Part shown: piece by piece, positions 1 to 8,753 of the stretch
How positions within the stretch are numbered: the stretch's first letter is position 1
How the letters are laid out: every line of letters starts with the position of its first letter
Source of the DNA: an uncultured Pelagibacteraceae bacterium
GTDB lineage: Bacteria > Pseudomonadota > Alphaproteobacteria > Pelagibacterales > Pelagibacteraceae
Assembly: GCA_902542795.1 (NCBI GenBank)
Contig: CACBVP010000002.1
Location: 1-53,443 of the forward strand
DNA: 53,443 bases
Direction of reading: 5' to 3'
The notes under the pieces: generated by a model
Database searches by the model: none
What the model saw: the letters and a program-made list of their open reading frames with translations, nothing else
Told to the model about the DNA's origin: nothing
Made by a program: the position numbers and the translations under genes

Positions 1-625
1 GTTTAATTTTACCTAAAACGTAAGGAGTTTGCTTGCCAACATAAATATTAGTAAAACTACTTAGGAAACCAACCTTTTGATATATTACCTCATCAAGTGT
101 TTTTTTATTTTTATCTAAAAAATTTAAGTGTTGCTTATTAATATTGACTACTACCTGAGCTATCGGAAAATCAAAAACATTAGTCGAATCTTTTGCGAAT
201 AAGGCTCCAGCTTCAATTAAATGATAGTCAGTAATTTGTTTTGAAGCATTTAATATATAAACAACTGTTAGAACCTCAAAGATAGTTAAAGGAACTTTAA
301 GTTTTTTAATTAATGTTATTGATTGTCTAATTTCTTTATGAGTTAAATATCTATTACCCATCCAAAATCTTTCTTTAATATCTTTAAGAGATGGCGAGAT
401 ATACGCTGTACTACTCTGTTTATTTGCTTCGATAAAACATTTTAGAGAATAAAGAGTAGTAAATTTTCCACTAGATCCTAAAAAATTTATAACATTTTTT
501 AGTTTTCTCTCTGGATGATTTAATTTTTTAAGAACAAGTTTAATTCTCTTAAGATCAAAATTTATAGTTTTATTAAAGAGCTTGTGATTAGCTAGCAGCT
601 TGTAGAGACTTATCGACTGTGACAT
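1..625 (-). CDS. folC: FolC-like folylpolyglutamate/dihydrofolate synthase, partial (runs off left edge)
   Basis: The reading frame stays open from an ATG at 623-625 to the window edge (about 208 residues). It overlaps the end of accD by 38 bases, the usual alphaproteobacterial accD-folC order. FolC adds glutamate to folates using ATP in the cytoplasm. The N-terminal Mur-ligase-like fold is recognisable: a P-loop region at about residues 50-56, then a segment ending KDSTN that aligns with the family's RLDATN motif, then a TNIxxxH-like stretch (VVNINKQH). Both motifs are degenerate: the loop reads GSSGKFT where the family has GTNGKGS, and the GLGGR before LDATN is replaced by GALFA. It may be a divergent but working FolC or a protein drifting from that role. 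Family placement rests on local motifs plus gene order; the C-terminal part is not visible. Confidence 0.75.
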   Translation of the reverse strand, partial: MSQSISLYKLLANHKLFNKTINFDLKRIKLVLKKLNHPERKLKNVINFLGSSGKFTTLYSLKCFIEANKQSSTAYISPSLKDIKERFWMGNRYLTHKEIRQSITLIKKLKVPLTIFEVLTVVYILNASKQITDYHLIEAGALFAKDSTNVFDFPIAQVVVNINKQHLNFLDKNKKTLDEVIYQKVGFLSSFTNIYVGKQTPYVLGKIK

Positions 626-1502
626 TGGAGTCTTGTTTAGCTTGAGCCTCTGGTTTTTTCAATAGAACATTTAATAATGTTCCTATCGTTGTATTTAAAT
701 ATTTTCTCTCTACAACTAAATCAATACCGCCGTGATCTTTCACATATTCTGCAGTTTGGAATTCATCTGGAAGTGTTTCTCTAACAGTATCTTGAATTAC
801 TCGTCTACCAGCAAAGCCAATTGTAGCCTTTGGTTCTGCAATTAAGATATCACCTAACATTGCCCAAGAAGCAGTTACACCTCCTGTTGTTGGATCAGTC
901 AAAACTACCATGAAAGGAATATTTTTTTTCTTTAATTCATTTACTGCTAGAGCAGTTCTAGACATTTGCATTAATGCAATAGAGGACTCCATCATTCTTT
1001 GTCCACCTGAACAACTGAAGAAAATATAAGGAATTTTATTTTCGATTGCATGCTGAGCACCTGCAATAAATGCTTCACCCGATGCTGCCCCAAAAGATCC
1101 ACCTATAAATCTAAAATCTTGAGAACCAACTACAACATTAATATTTTGTACTTTTCCTTTTGCAATTAAAACTGCATCGTCCTGTCCAGTAAGTTTTCTG
1201 GCAGCTTTTAAACGATCTGTATATTTTTTCTTATCTTGAAAGTTTAAAGGATCTTCTTTTGGAAGAGGGGTCTCAATTAATTCAAATTCTTTATTGTCAA
1301 AAAAAGTTTCAAACCTTTCTTTGCATGTAAGTTTATGGTGAGCACCGCACTTAGGACAAACCTTTTGATTGGACTCTAAGTCCTCTTTATAAATTAAGTT
1401 TTTACATCCACATGTAGTCCAGAGATGTTCCTCAATCTTTGAAGATTTCTTTTCAAAAAGAGATTTTATTTTGGGTTTAATAAACTTTGTGATCCAATTC
1501 AT
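588..1502 (-). CDS. accD: Acetyl-CoA carboxylase carboxyltransferase beta subunit
   Basis: AccD pairs with AccA to move the carboxyl group from biotin-BCCP to acetyl-CoA, the first step of fatty-acid synthesis. The 304-residue length is normal. An N-terminal zinc ribbon lies at about residues 31-52, followed by the crotonase-like carboxyltransferase domain with the SCSGGQRMMES oxyanion segment and the RVIQDTVRE segment. The first zinc knuckle is odd: it reads C-G-C (C31, C33) where most AccD proteins have C-x-x-C; the second knuckle, CPKC, is normal. Its start overlaps the trpA stop by 4 bases, so it is probably translationally coupled to the trp genes. Confidence 0.96.
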   Translation of the reverse strand: MNWITKFIKPKIKSLFEKKSSKIEEHLWTTCGCKNLIYKEDLESNQKVCPKCGAHHKLTCKERFETFFDNKEFELIETPLPKEDPLNFQDKKKYTDRLKAARKLTGQDDAVLIAKGKVQNINVVVGSQDFRFIGGSFGAASGEAFIAGAQHAIENKIPYIFFSCSGGQRMMESSIALMQMSRTALAVNELKKKNIPFMVVLTDPTTGGVTASWAMLGDILIAEPKATIGFAGRRVIQDTVRETLPDEFQTAEYVKDHGGIDLVVERKYLNTTIGTLLNVLLKKPEAQAKQDSNVTVDKSLQAAS

Positions 1503-2299
1503 GTTATTTTTCTTTTAAGATTGTACACAACTTTATCTAACTTTGTGACAGGATTTTGTCTCATTTTGAGTGAATTAGTAATAGTTTTACACAATAAAGA
1601 CCCAACTACTAAGCCATTAGCTGATTTTAAAGAAGATATAGTTTTATCTGTGATACCAAAGCCAATTACTAAATTTTTTTTAGGATTGATTCTTTTTATC
1701 TTATTATAATTTTCTAATATCTTTTTTGGAGACACTTTTAGCTTACCCCCAGTAGTAGAAAGCATTGATATATAGTAAATCATGTCATGAGAGTCTTTTA
1801 TGATTTTTTTCATCCTCTCTCTTGAAGTAGTAGGTGATAAAAGCTGAACAAAATTAATACCTTTTTTTTTGCATTTATTTGCAAAATTTTTATTCTCTGG
1901 ATAAGGGAGATCAACGATTATTAATCCATCAACACCCGAAAGTTTACAATTTTTTATGAAATTGTTCTCTCCACTTTGATAAATAAGATTGTAATAACCC
2001 ATAAGTATTAAAGGTTTAGAAGAATTAGTTTTTTTAAATTTTTTAACAATTTGAAAAACATCTTTAAGTTTTATTCCGTTTTTTAAAGCACGATGTGAAC
2101 TACCTTGAATTTGTCCACCATCAGCAATTGGAGTATTATGAGGGAAGCCAAGCTCTAGAATGTCAGCATGTTTTGAAATTTTGTTTAAAATTTTAAAGGA
2201 ATTATTTTTTGTATTATCTCCTGCTACAGTATAAGTGATCAGAGCAGATCTATTTTCTTTTTTACAATTTTCAAAAGCTAAAGCGATTTTGGATTTCAT
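1499..2299 (-). CDS. trpA: Tryptophan synthase alpha chain
   Basis: TrpA cleaves indole-3-glycerol phosphate and passes indole to TrpB. It has 266 residues, normal for the family. The catalytic Glu49 and Asp60 are in place, at the same numbers as in the enterobacterial enzyme, and a loop-6-like STTGG segment and a VVGS phosphate-binding segment follow. Loop 2, between the two catalytic acids, is unusual: residues 53-57 read P-H-N-T-P where the family has P-F-S-D-P, so the Asp56 that contacts the beta subunit is Thr. The gene overlaps trpB and accD by 4 bases each. See the finding on the matching changes in TrpB. Confidence 0.95.
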   Translation of the reverse strand: MKSKIALAFENCKKENRSALITYTVAGDNTKNNSFKILNKISKHADILELGFPHNTPIADGGQIQGSSHRALKNGIKLKDVFQIVKKFKKTNSSKPLILMGYYNLIYQSGENNFIKNCKLSGVDGLIIVDLPYPENKNFANKCKKKGINFVQLLSPTTSRERMKKIIKDSHDMIYYISMLSTTGGKLKVSPKKILENYNKIKRINPKKNLVIGFGITDKTISSLKSANGLVVGSLLCKTITNSLKMRQNPVTKLDKVVYNLKRKIT

Positions 2300-3528
2300 C
2301 TGATGTAGGAGCCTAGTTTTTGTTTTATTATATCTTTATCTTTAAGACTATCTCCGCATGAATTTACAATTATGACTTCTGAACTTTTTAATTTTGGAGC
2401 AATTCTAATAGCTTCCGCAAAAGCGTGAGAAGGCTCTAAAGAAGGTGAAATATTTTCAAGTTTAGAAACCAGCTGATAAGCTTTTAGAGCATCTTCATCA
2501 CTTGCAGAAGTGTATTTTGCTCTTTTTGCATCTTTGAGAAAACAATGAAGAGGTGAAATACCAGGGTAATCTAATCCTGCTGAAATAGACTCAGTTGAAC
2601 CTATTTGCCCTTCTTTGTTTTGAATAACGTATTGGGCAGCACCATGAAGAATTCCTATCTTTGATCCATTGGTTAATGGTGCAGCATGTAGTTTGCTATT
2701 TTTAGGTCCACCTGCTTCCACACCTATGAACTCTGCATGAGTATTCATAAATTCATTCCAAAAACCAGCGGCTGAACTTCCTCCTCCAACACAATTAATT
2801 AGTTTTAATTTATTTGGTATTTTTCCAAATTCCTCTTTAACTTGTTGCATTAATTCTCTAGATATTTGTGCAGTTGACCAAGCACAAATCTTTATAAAAA
2901 TATTAGGCCCTACCGTAGACCCTACACACATGTGTGTAGTATCACAATTTGATACCCAGTATCGCATACATTCACTTACAGCATCAACCAATGTTTGACT
3001 TCCTGTTGTTACAGGAACAATTTCCGCACCATTTTTTTTTATTGCTTCGACGTTAGGCCTTTGTCTTTTGATATCTTTAGCTCCCATAAAAATTTTACAT
3101 TTAAGACCAAATTCTTTTGCAGCCATAGAAAGCATTTTTCCTGCATAACCAGCGCCAGTATCACCAATTATATATTTCTTACCTGCCTTTTTAGCTATAA
3201 GACAGTGTACGGTAGCATTATAAATTTTATGAGCCCCACCATTAGCCTCTGAAACTACTTTAGCGTAAATTTGAGCTCCACCAAGGTGGTCTGTGAGATT
3301 TTCCAGCTTTATAAATGGTGTGGGAGCTCCTATATAATTTTTAAAGTAATGATCTCTTTGATAAAGGAATTTTTTTTCTTTTCTTAATTTTGCAAATAAT
3401 ATTGTTAAATCATCTATAGGTTTTTTTAGAGTTTCAGGTATAAAATTTCCTCCAAACTTTCCACCATACATAAAATTTTTATCATGCTGGTCTATTAGCG
3501 GTATATTTCTTTTAATTCCTAAGCTCAT
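2296..3528 (-). CDS. trpB: Tryptophan synthase beta chain, divergent active site
   Basis: TrpB is the PLP enzyme that condenses indole with serine. The 410-residue protein has the PLP lysine in GGAHK (K101), the GGGSSAAG phosphate cradle and the SAGLDYPG segment, and it sits between trpF and trpA. Aligned from memory with the Salmonella enzyme, several near-invariant positions differ: catalytic Glu109 is Asp (DTGAG), Gln114-His115 are Tyr-Ala, the interface Lys167 is Val, the GPHPYP segment is GPNIFI, and the Ser that contacts the PLP ring nitrogen (NLSGRGDKD) is Cys in NSCGDSLKDKD. Operon context supports the tryptophan role, but kinetics or substrate preference may differ. Confidence 0.9.
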   Translation of the reverse strand: MSLGIKRNIPLIDQHDKNFMYGGKFGGNFIPETLKKPIDDLTILFAKLRKEKKFLYQRDHYFKNYIGAPTPFIKLENLTDHLGGAQIYAKVVSEANGGAHKIYNATVHCLIAKKAGKKYIIGDTGAGYAGKMLSMAAKEFGLKCKIFMGAKDIKRQRPNVEAIKKNGAEIVPVTTGSQTLVDAVSECMRYWVSNCDTTHMCVGSTVGPNIFIKICAWSTAQISRELMQQVKEEFGKIPNKLKLINCVGGGSSAAGFWNEFMNTHAEFIGVEAGGPKNSKLHAAPLTNGSKIGILHGAAQYVIQNKEGQIGSTESISAGLDYPGISPLHCFLKDAKRAKYTSASDEDALKAYQLVSKLENISPSLEPSHAFAEAIRIAPKLKSSEVIIVNSCGDSLKDKDIIKQKLGSYIR

Positions 3529-4120
3529 TAATTTTGTTTATAAAATTTGTAACTTTATGATGATCTTTGTAACCTAACTGACTCTCTAAACTAGAGGATA
3601 AATCAAAGAAGTTAATCCCCAGTTTATTGATATCTTTTACATTATACTCAGAGATTGAACCTGCTAAAGCAAATTTATCACCTAAAGGAATTTTTTTTAT
3701 TAGATTTTTTGGAAACTCTAAAGATTTTTCCATACCAGGAGTATCAAATAATATTATATCAGCTGCATTAAATTCTTGATGTTTATCAATATCCTGCTCA
3801 TCTTTAACTTTAATAGCTTTAATAATTTTAAATCCCATACTCTTTATTTCAACTAATCTTTCATTAGATTCTGATCCATGTAGTTGAATATAATTAAAAT
3901 TTCCAACTAAATTTTTCTTTATAAACTCATTACTAGGGTTTACAGTTACTGCAACAAAAGCAGAATTCATTCTATTATATTTAGAGAGAATCTTAATATC
4001 TGACAAATTAACGTTTCGTGGGGATTTCTCATAAAAAATAAATCCCAAGTAATTCACTTTTAGATCAATGCATAATTGAACATCCCTGGTCGGATTTAAA
4101 CCACAAATCTTTATTTTCAT
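3512..4120 (-). CDS. trpF: Phosphoribosylanthranilate isomerase
   Basis: TrpF performs the Amadori rearrangement of phosphoribosylanthranilate in tryptophan synthesis. The 202-residue TIM barrel begins KIKICG, with the catalytic Cys in the conserved KxCG motif at the end of the first strand. The general acid Asp is expected in the ILFDTPG segment, and the C-terminal phosphate-binding DLSSSLES segment is a variant of the family's DvSSGvE. The gene overlaps trpB by 17 bases and pyrF by one base. The rest of the trp pathway (trpE, G, D, C) is not in this window. Confidence 0.94.
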   Translation of the reverse strand: MKIKICGLNPTRDVQLCIDLKVNYLGFIFYEKSPRNVNLSDIKILSKYNRMNSAFVAVTVNPSNEFIKKNLVGNFNYIQLHGSESNERLVEIKSMGFKIIKAIKVKDEQDIDKHQEFNAADIILFDTPGMEKSLEFPKNLIKKIPLGDKFALAGSISEYNVKDINKLGINFFDLSSSLESQLGYKDHHKVTNFINKINELRN

Positions 4121-4782
4121 TAAATTAATTCTTTAGCAAGTTTTTGAATATTTTTTTTAATATTACCACGTGTGATTGCTCTTCCAATAACTAGCCAATC
4201 AGATTTAACTCTCTTAGCTTCCATAGAACGTTTTTGATCAAAATTTTTTTTTCCTATTTGAACACCAGGAGTAATAATTTCTTTTTTAAAAACTTTTCTT
4301 ACTGCATTTACTTCATGAGGACTGCAGACTATAGCGTCCAAAGAAGCTTTTTTGGCTAGTAGTGTTTGGTGCATTACCAGTTTATTTACAGTCTTATTAT
4401 ATCCAATTAGTTTTAAATCATTGTTATTTAAAGAAGTTAACGTTGTTACACCTATGATCTTTACCGATCCTGAAACTTTTTTTACAGCTTTTAAAGCGGT
4501 TAATCCTGATGAAATATGAACAGTGAGATAATTTATTCTTAAATCTTTTAAAGCTTTTATCGTCGAAATCATAGTATTTACTGTGTCATTTAATTTTAAA
4601 TCAATAAAAATAATTTTATTTTTTAATTTTGATACAAATTGTCTACCATTTTTAGAATTCATGAATTCTAAACCAAATTTATAACCAACTTTAAATTTTT
4701 TAGATTTTGACTGAAAAATTATTTTTTTTACTTTTTGAATATTTGTAGTATCACAAGCGATAAAAATTTTTTTTTTAATCAT
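4120..4782 (-). CDS. pyrF: Orotidine 5'-phosphate decarboxylase
   Basis: PyrF catalyses the last step of UMP synthesis, decarboxylation of OMP. The 220-residue TIM barrel has the diagnostic DLKLND (D-x-K-x-x-D) catalytic block after FI at about residue 60, and a late GVQIG / VIGRAIT phosphate-binding pair. It is shorter than the E. coli protein (about 245) but near the usual 220-240 of the short bacterial form. It overlaps ihfB by 8 bases and trpF by one base, which places a pyrimidine gene inside a tryptophan transcription unit. Confidence 0.93.
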   Translation of the reverse strand: MIKKKIFIACDTTNIQKVKKIIFQSKSKKFKVGYKFGLEFMNSKNGRQFVSKLKNKIIFIDLKLNDTVNTMISTIKALKDLRINYLTVHISSGLTALKAVKKVSGSVKIIGVTTLTSLNNNDLKLIGYNKTVNKLVMHQTLLAKKASLDAIVCSPHEVNAVRKVFKKEIITPGVQIGKKNFDQKRSMEAKRVKSDWLVIGRAITRGNIKKNIQKLAKELI

Positions 4783-5056
4783 TAATATTTTTTTTCAAAT
4801 TTTTACTAGCTTTAAATCTTATCTTATTTTTTTTTGGTACATAAATTAATTCACCTGTTTTTGGATTTCTAGCTGAAAACTTTTCGTTAATCTCTTTGAT
4901 AAAAAAGGTACCAAATCCCCTTATTTCAACCTTTCTATCATTTTTTAAGGCATTTTTAATACTATCACCAAAAACTTCAATTATTCTGTTTATCTCTTTA
5001 AGATTTAATGTTGGATTAGTTTTTTTAAATTGCTGTATCAGTTTTGCTTTGGACAA
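4775..5056 (-). CDS. ihfB: Integration host factor beta subunit
   Basis: This is a DNA-bending protein of the HU/IHF family, 93 residues. It shows the family's two N-terminal helices (KAKLIQQFKK), the RGFGTF turn, and the DNA-intercalating arm ARNPKTGE. It is called IHF-beta rather than HU because it lies directly downstream of rpsA in the classic cmk-rpsA-ihfB order. The gap to rpsA is 3 bases. An IHF-alpha partner is not in this window. Confidence 0.9.
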   Translation of the reverse strand: MSKAKLIQQFKKTNPTLNLKEINRIIEVFGDSIKNALKNDRKVEIRGFGTFFIKEINEKFSARNPKTGELIYVPKKNKIRFKASKNLKKNIND

Positions 5057-5059
5057 TTA

Positions 5060-6775
5060 TTATTTATTTTTTTTTTTACCCATTGCTTTTTCAAAAATAC
5101 CTTTTAGTGTTGCGCCCGATTTAGTTGCGCCTTCTCCAAATTTTGCTATTAATGATTTTTCATCATCAATTTGTGCTGCTTTAACACTTAGCTTTATTCT
5201 TCTTAACTTAATGTCTAGTTCAGTTATTTTAGCATCCAAAGCATTTCCTGGTGAAAAAACCTCTGGTCTTGCATCTGATAATTCTTTTGCTAAATCATTC
5301 TTTTTGATTAACACAATTAGTTTTTTATCTTTATCTATTGAAACTTTTACTCCAACTTTTAAAACCTCATGTACTCTGGTTGTTACTACATCCCCAACTT
5401 TTTTGTTATTATCTTTAAACCATTCCAACGGATCTTTTTCTAAAAATCTCTTAGAAAACTTTATTTTATCATCTTTAATTTCGATAATTTTTACATTAAT
5501 AATTTCATTTTTTTTAAATTTTTTTAAATCCTCAATATTCTCCTCGTATGAAATTTCTTTATAATGCAACATCCCTGTAAGCCTAAATTCTTCTAATTCA
5601 CCGAATATTGCTTTGTCGGTAATATTATTTATCTTTATCTTAACCTCATGACCAATTTTATCTTTTATTACGTCCCATGGATTAGGCAATAACGCCTTAT
5701 AAGACAAAGAAATTCTTTTTGTCTCCTTATCTATATTTACAATTTTAAACTTAATCTTTTGTGAAACTGATAAAATCTTACTTGGTTTAATATTCCTATT
5801 TGTCCAATCAAGCTCTGAGTTATGAATTAAACCTTCTAATCCATCTTCAATTCTTACAAAACATCCGTAATCCATTATTTTAGTTACTAAACCTTCATAA
5901 ATTTCTCCAACTTTGTATTTCTTATCAATACTTTCATAGGGGTCTTCAGTAAGAGCTTTTATTGAGGCTGATACTCTGTTAGTTTTTTGATCAATTTTTG
6001 TAATTTTAACTTTAAGTTTTTGGCCTATTGTGACTAAATCAGATGGTTTTTTTACTCGACCATGGCTTAAATCTGAAACGTGAAGTAGAGCATCAAGTCC
6101 GTTTATGTCTAAAAATATTCCCCAGTCAGTGGTAGCTTTGACTATCGCATTTTCTATGATGTCACCTTCATTAATATTTTTTAAAGCTTGTGAGATAACT
6201 GCATTTTTACTTTTTTCAAGAACTGCTCGCCTGGATACACAAACATTACCTCTATTTTTATCAATACGTGTAGCCAACACTTTAATTGGAGTATTTAGTA
6301 AGTGATCAATCTTTTTTAAAGGTTTCACGTCTATTTGAGAAGAAGGCATAAAACAAGGCAGCCCTTCAACAGAGGTAATAAAACCTCCTTTCACTTTACC
6401 AGTAATATATCCCGTCATTTCTTCTTGTGTGTCAAAAATTTTTTCAATTTTTCGCCATGCTTTTATTTTTCTCGCTTTATCTCTTGAAATTATAATCTCA
6501 CCTCTAAAACTTTCTATCCTTTCTAAAAAAACTTCTATTTTCGATCCTACACTTAATTTTGATAATTCATCATTGGCTTTAAATTCATCTACTGGGATCA
6601 TCCCTTCCATTTTTGCTTTGCAGTCTACAACCACAAAGTTTTTAGTTATTTCAGTGACCGTAGCGTTAATCACTTCATTTTCTTTAAGTTTTCTATCTTT
6701 AAAATCTTGGTCTAATAGATTTCTGAACTCTTTATGCAGAGGAGTGGTAACTTTAGTTTCTAATTCATTTTTCAT
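5060..6775 (-). CDS. rpsA: 30S ribosomal protein S1
   Basis: S1 binds mRNA upstream of the start codon and helps 30S initiation. The 571-residue protein consists of six S1/OB repeats. Clear copies are the segments with GFITSVEGLPCFMPSSQ, WGIFLDINGLDALLHVSDLS and YGCFVRIEDGLEGLIHNSEL; the last two repeats are more diverged, as is usual. The length is normal for alphaproteobacteria. It overlaps the end of cmk by 11 bases. Confidence 0.97.
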   Translation of the reverse strand: MKNELETKVTTPLHKEFRNLLDQDFKDRKLKENEVINATVTEITKNFVVVDCKAKMEGMIPVDEFKANDELSKLSVGSKIEVFLERIESFRGEIIISRDKARKIKAWRKIEKIFDTQEEMTGYITGKVKGGFITSVEGLPCFMPSSQIDVKPLKKIDHLLNTPIKVLATRIDKNRGNVCVSRRAVLEKSKNAVISQALKNINEGDIIENAIVKATTDWGIFLDINGLDALLHVSDLSHGRVKKPSDLVTIGQKLKVKITKIDQKTNRVSASIKALTEDPYESIDKKYKVGEIYEGLVTKIMDYGCFVRIEDGLEGLIHNSELDWTNRNIKPSKILSVSQKIKFKIVNIDKETKRISLSYKALLPNPWDVIKDKIGHEVKIKINNITDKAIFGELEEFRLTGMLHYKEISYEENIEDLKKFKKNEIINVKIIEIKDDKIKFSKRFLEKDPLEWFKDNNKKVGDVVTTRVHEVLKVGVKVSIDKDKKLIVLIKKNDLAKELSDARPEVFSPGNALDAKITELDIKLRRIKLSVKAAQIDDEKSLIAKFGEGATKSGATLKGIFEKAMGKKKNK

Positions 6776-7421
6776 TTTTTTTATTTAAAAACCTTTCAAT
6801 ATGCCATGACATTTTTGAAAGCATAGCTGATTTACTTAGTTTTCCGGTGTCGATTACTATCGAATTTCTATGTCTAAGTAAAGGGGAGTGTTTTCTTTTG
6901 CTGTCCATTTTATTTCTTATTCTAAGGGCTTTTTTAACTTCTATTAGTTTTAATTTACTATTATTTTTTTTTAACTCTCTAAATCTTCTTAATGCGGCAA
7001 CTTCTATATTACATTGAAAATAAAACTTGATGTCGGAGTTCGGCAGAATTTTTGTTGATATATCTCTTCCTTCAATACAACAATTTAAATTTTTTTTTGC
7101 AAACTTAACCTGAAATTTTTTCAGAATCTCTCTGATTTTTTTCACTTTTGCTATTTCTGAGGTGTGACTTGATATAATTGGTAAATGTAGATTAATTTTT
7201 TCTGTTTTTTTATAATTTAGATTTTTAAATTTCAATCTAATGAAATTTATTTCATTTTTTGGTTTATATTTTAAAATTAAATAACTTGCATATCTATAAA
7301 GCAAACCAGATGATAAAAATTTTAGTTTATATTTTTTAGAAATTAATTTAGCTCCGGTAGATTTTCCTGTAGCCGCACCACCATCACAAGAAATTTGAAG
7401 AGATTTATTTTTTAATTTCAA
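6765..7421 (-). CDS. cmk: Cytidylate kinase
   Basis: Cmk phosphorylates CMP and dCMP with ATP. The 218-residue protein opens with the P-loop GGAATGKST (residues 14-22) and has the EGRDIST nucleoside-binding motif and the late HRNSIVIDTGKLS segment. The usual DTGxxYR segment reads SSGLLYR. It sits between aroA (17-base overlap) and rpsA (11-base overlap), the typical alphaproteobacterial aroA-cmk-rpsA order. Confidence 0.95.
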   Translation of the reverse strand: MKLKNKSLQISCDGGAATGKSTGAKLISKKYKLKFLSSGLLYRYASYLILKYKPKNEINFIRLKFKNLNYKKTEKINLHLPIISSHTSEIAKVKKIREILKKFQVKFAKKNLNCCIEGRDISTKILPNSDIKFYFQCNIEVAALRRFRELKKNNSKLKLIEVKKALRIRNKMDSKRKHSPLLRHRNSIVIDTGKLSKSAMLSKMSWHIERFLNKKNEK

Positions 7422-8739
7422 ATTTTGCTCCTATATTTCTCATAATTTTTAAAAAAGATGGAGAAGACGTATTTACAGTTTCGAAATTTTTAATTTTTGT
7501 TCTTGCACCCGTCAAAATTGCTAGAATAAAAGATGACATACATATTCGATGATCACCTAAATTTTTCACTAAAACTTTTTTTTCATTTTTATCACTCAAT
7601 TTTTTACCGTAAATTTTAATTCTATCTTTAGTAGCATTATTCTTTATACCGATTTGATTTAATATTTTTTGCATTTCTTTAATGCGATTACTTTCCTTAT
7701 TAGCTAAATCCTTAATTCCGCTAAAGACAGAAGTTCCCTTAGTGCATGCAGCTATAATAAATAAGATTGGGTATTCATCTGTAGAATGAACATAATATTT
7801 CTTTGAAGCCTTGATAGGTTTAAGATTGCTGAACTTTACAATTATATCACCAGAAAGTTCACCATTTTTTTTACGTATATTTTTAAATTTAATTTTCGCT
7901 CCATGTTTTTTTAATAATTGATAAAAGCCTATTCTTTTGGGGTTAAGACCGACGTTTAAAATTTTTAAAGAAGAATTTTTTTTTAGAATTGTTAAAGCTG
8001 TAAAGAAAGCAGCAGACGATGGATCACCAAAAACATTAACGTTTATAGGTTTAAGAGTTTTCTTTCCATTTATCTCAATTGTATCCAAAATTTTATTTGT
8101 CTTAATAACTTCTTTATTATGTGAAAGCATTTTCTCAGTGTGATCTCTACTCTTTTCTCTCTCCAATATTTTTGTTAATCCGAAGGAATTAAGTCCCGCA
8201 AAAATTGTAGCGCTTTTTAATTGTGCAGAAACACCTGCTTCGTATTTTATACCGATTGGCATATTTGAAGAAATAATTTTTAAAGGAAAATGATATTTTT
8301 TTTTTGGATAAAATGAGGCTCCAAATTTATTCATTATTGTAATAAGTTTTTTCATGCTTCTTTTATTTAAAGAATGATCACCAGTTAATTTTAATTTAAT
8401 ATTTGGTGTTGTTGAGAGTAAACCAATTAATAATCTTGCCAGAGTTCCGGAATTTCCAAAATGCAATTCAGTATTTTCCTTGGCATATAATGAGCCAATA
8501 CCTTTGCCATATACAGAAATGGCACTTTTTTTTTTGACTATTTTTACCCCTAACCTTTGGAGGCACTTAATCGTGTCCATCACATCCTCAGATTTTAAAA
8601 TATTTTTTATAGTGGAGATATTTTGTGAAATTGCTCCAATTAGCAAACTTCTAATTGAAATTGATTTATCACTATCAACTGTAATAATCTTATTAAATGG
8701 TTTTATTTTTTTATTAATTATAACATTGTAATTTTTCAT
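7405..8739 (-). CDS. aroA: 3-phosphoshikimate 1-carboxyvinyltransferase (EPSP synthase)
   Basis: AroA transfers enolpyruvyl from PEP to shikimate 3-phosphate in aromatic amino-acid synthesis. The 444-residue protein has DKSISIR near the N-terminus (family DKSISHR), the PEP-binding GNSGTLARLL at about 93-102, SRDHTEKML at about 200, STDEYPI with the catalytic Asp, KESNR (family KESDR), and GDHRICMS near the C-terminus. The His-to-Ile and Asp-to-Asn changes are notable but the fold markers are intact. It supplies the trp genes transcribed further down the same run. Confidence 0.95.
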   Translation of the reverse strand: MKNYNVIINKKIKPFNKIITVDSDKSISIRSLLIGAISQNISTIKNILKSEDVMDTIKCLQRLGVKIVKKKSAISVYGKGIGSLYAKENTELHFGNSGTLARLLIGLLSTTPNIKLKLTGDHSLNKRSMKKLITIMNKFGASFYPKKKYHFPLKIISSNMPIGIKYEAGVSAQLKSATIFAGLNSFGLTKILEREKSRDHTEKMLSHNKEVIKTNKILDTIEINGKKTLKPINVNVFGDPSSAAFFTALTILKKNSSLKILNVGLNPKRIGFYQLLKKHGAKIKFKNIRKKNGELSGDIIVKFSNLKPIKASKKYYVHSTDEYPILFIIAACTKGTSVFSGIKDLANKESNRIKEMQKILNQIGIKNNATKDRIKIYGKKLSDKNEKKVLVKNLGDHRICMSSFILAILTGARTKIKNFETVNTSSPSFLKIMRNIGAKFEIKK

Positions 8740-8753
8740 TAAAATTGTTTAGC

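Noticed and set aside
4896-5564. A 222-residue plus-strand open frame opposite ihfB and rpsA
   Set aside because: It is antisense to two well-supported genes, and its Phe/Ser/Leu-rich composition is what the reverse of Lys-rich coding gives.
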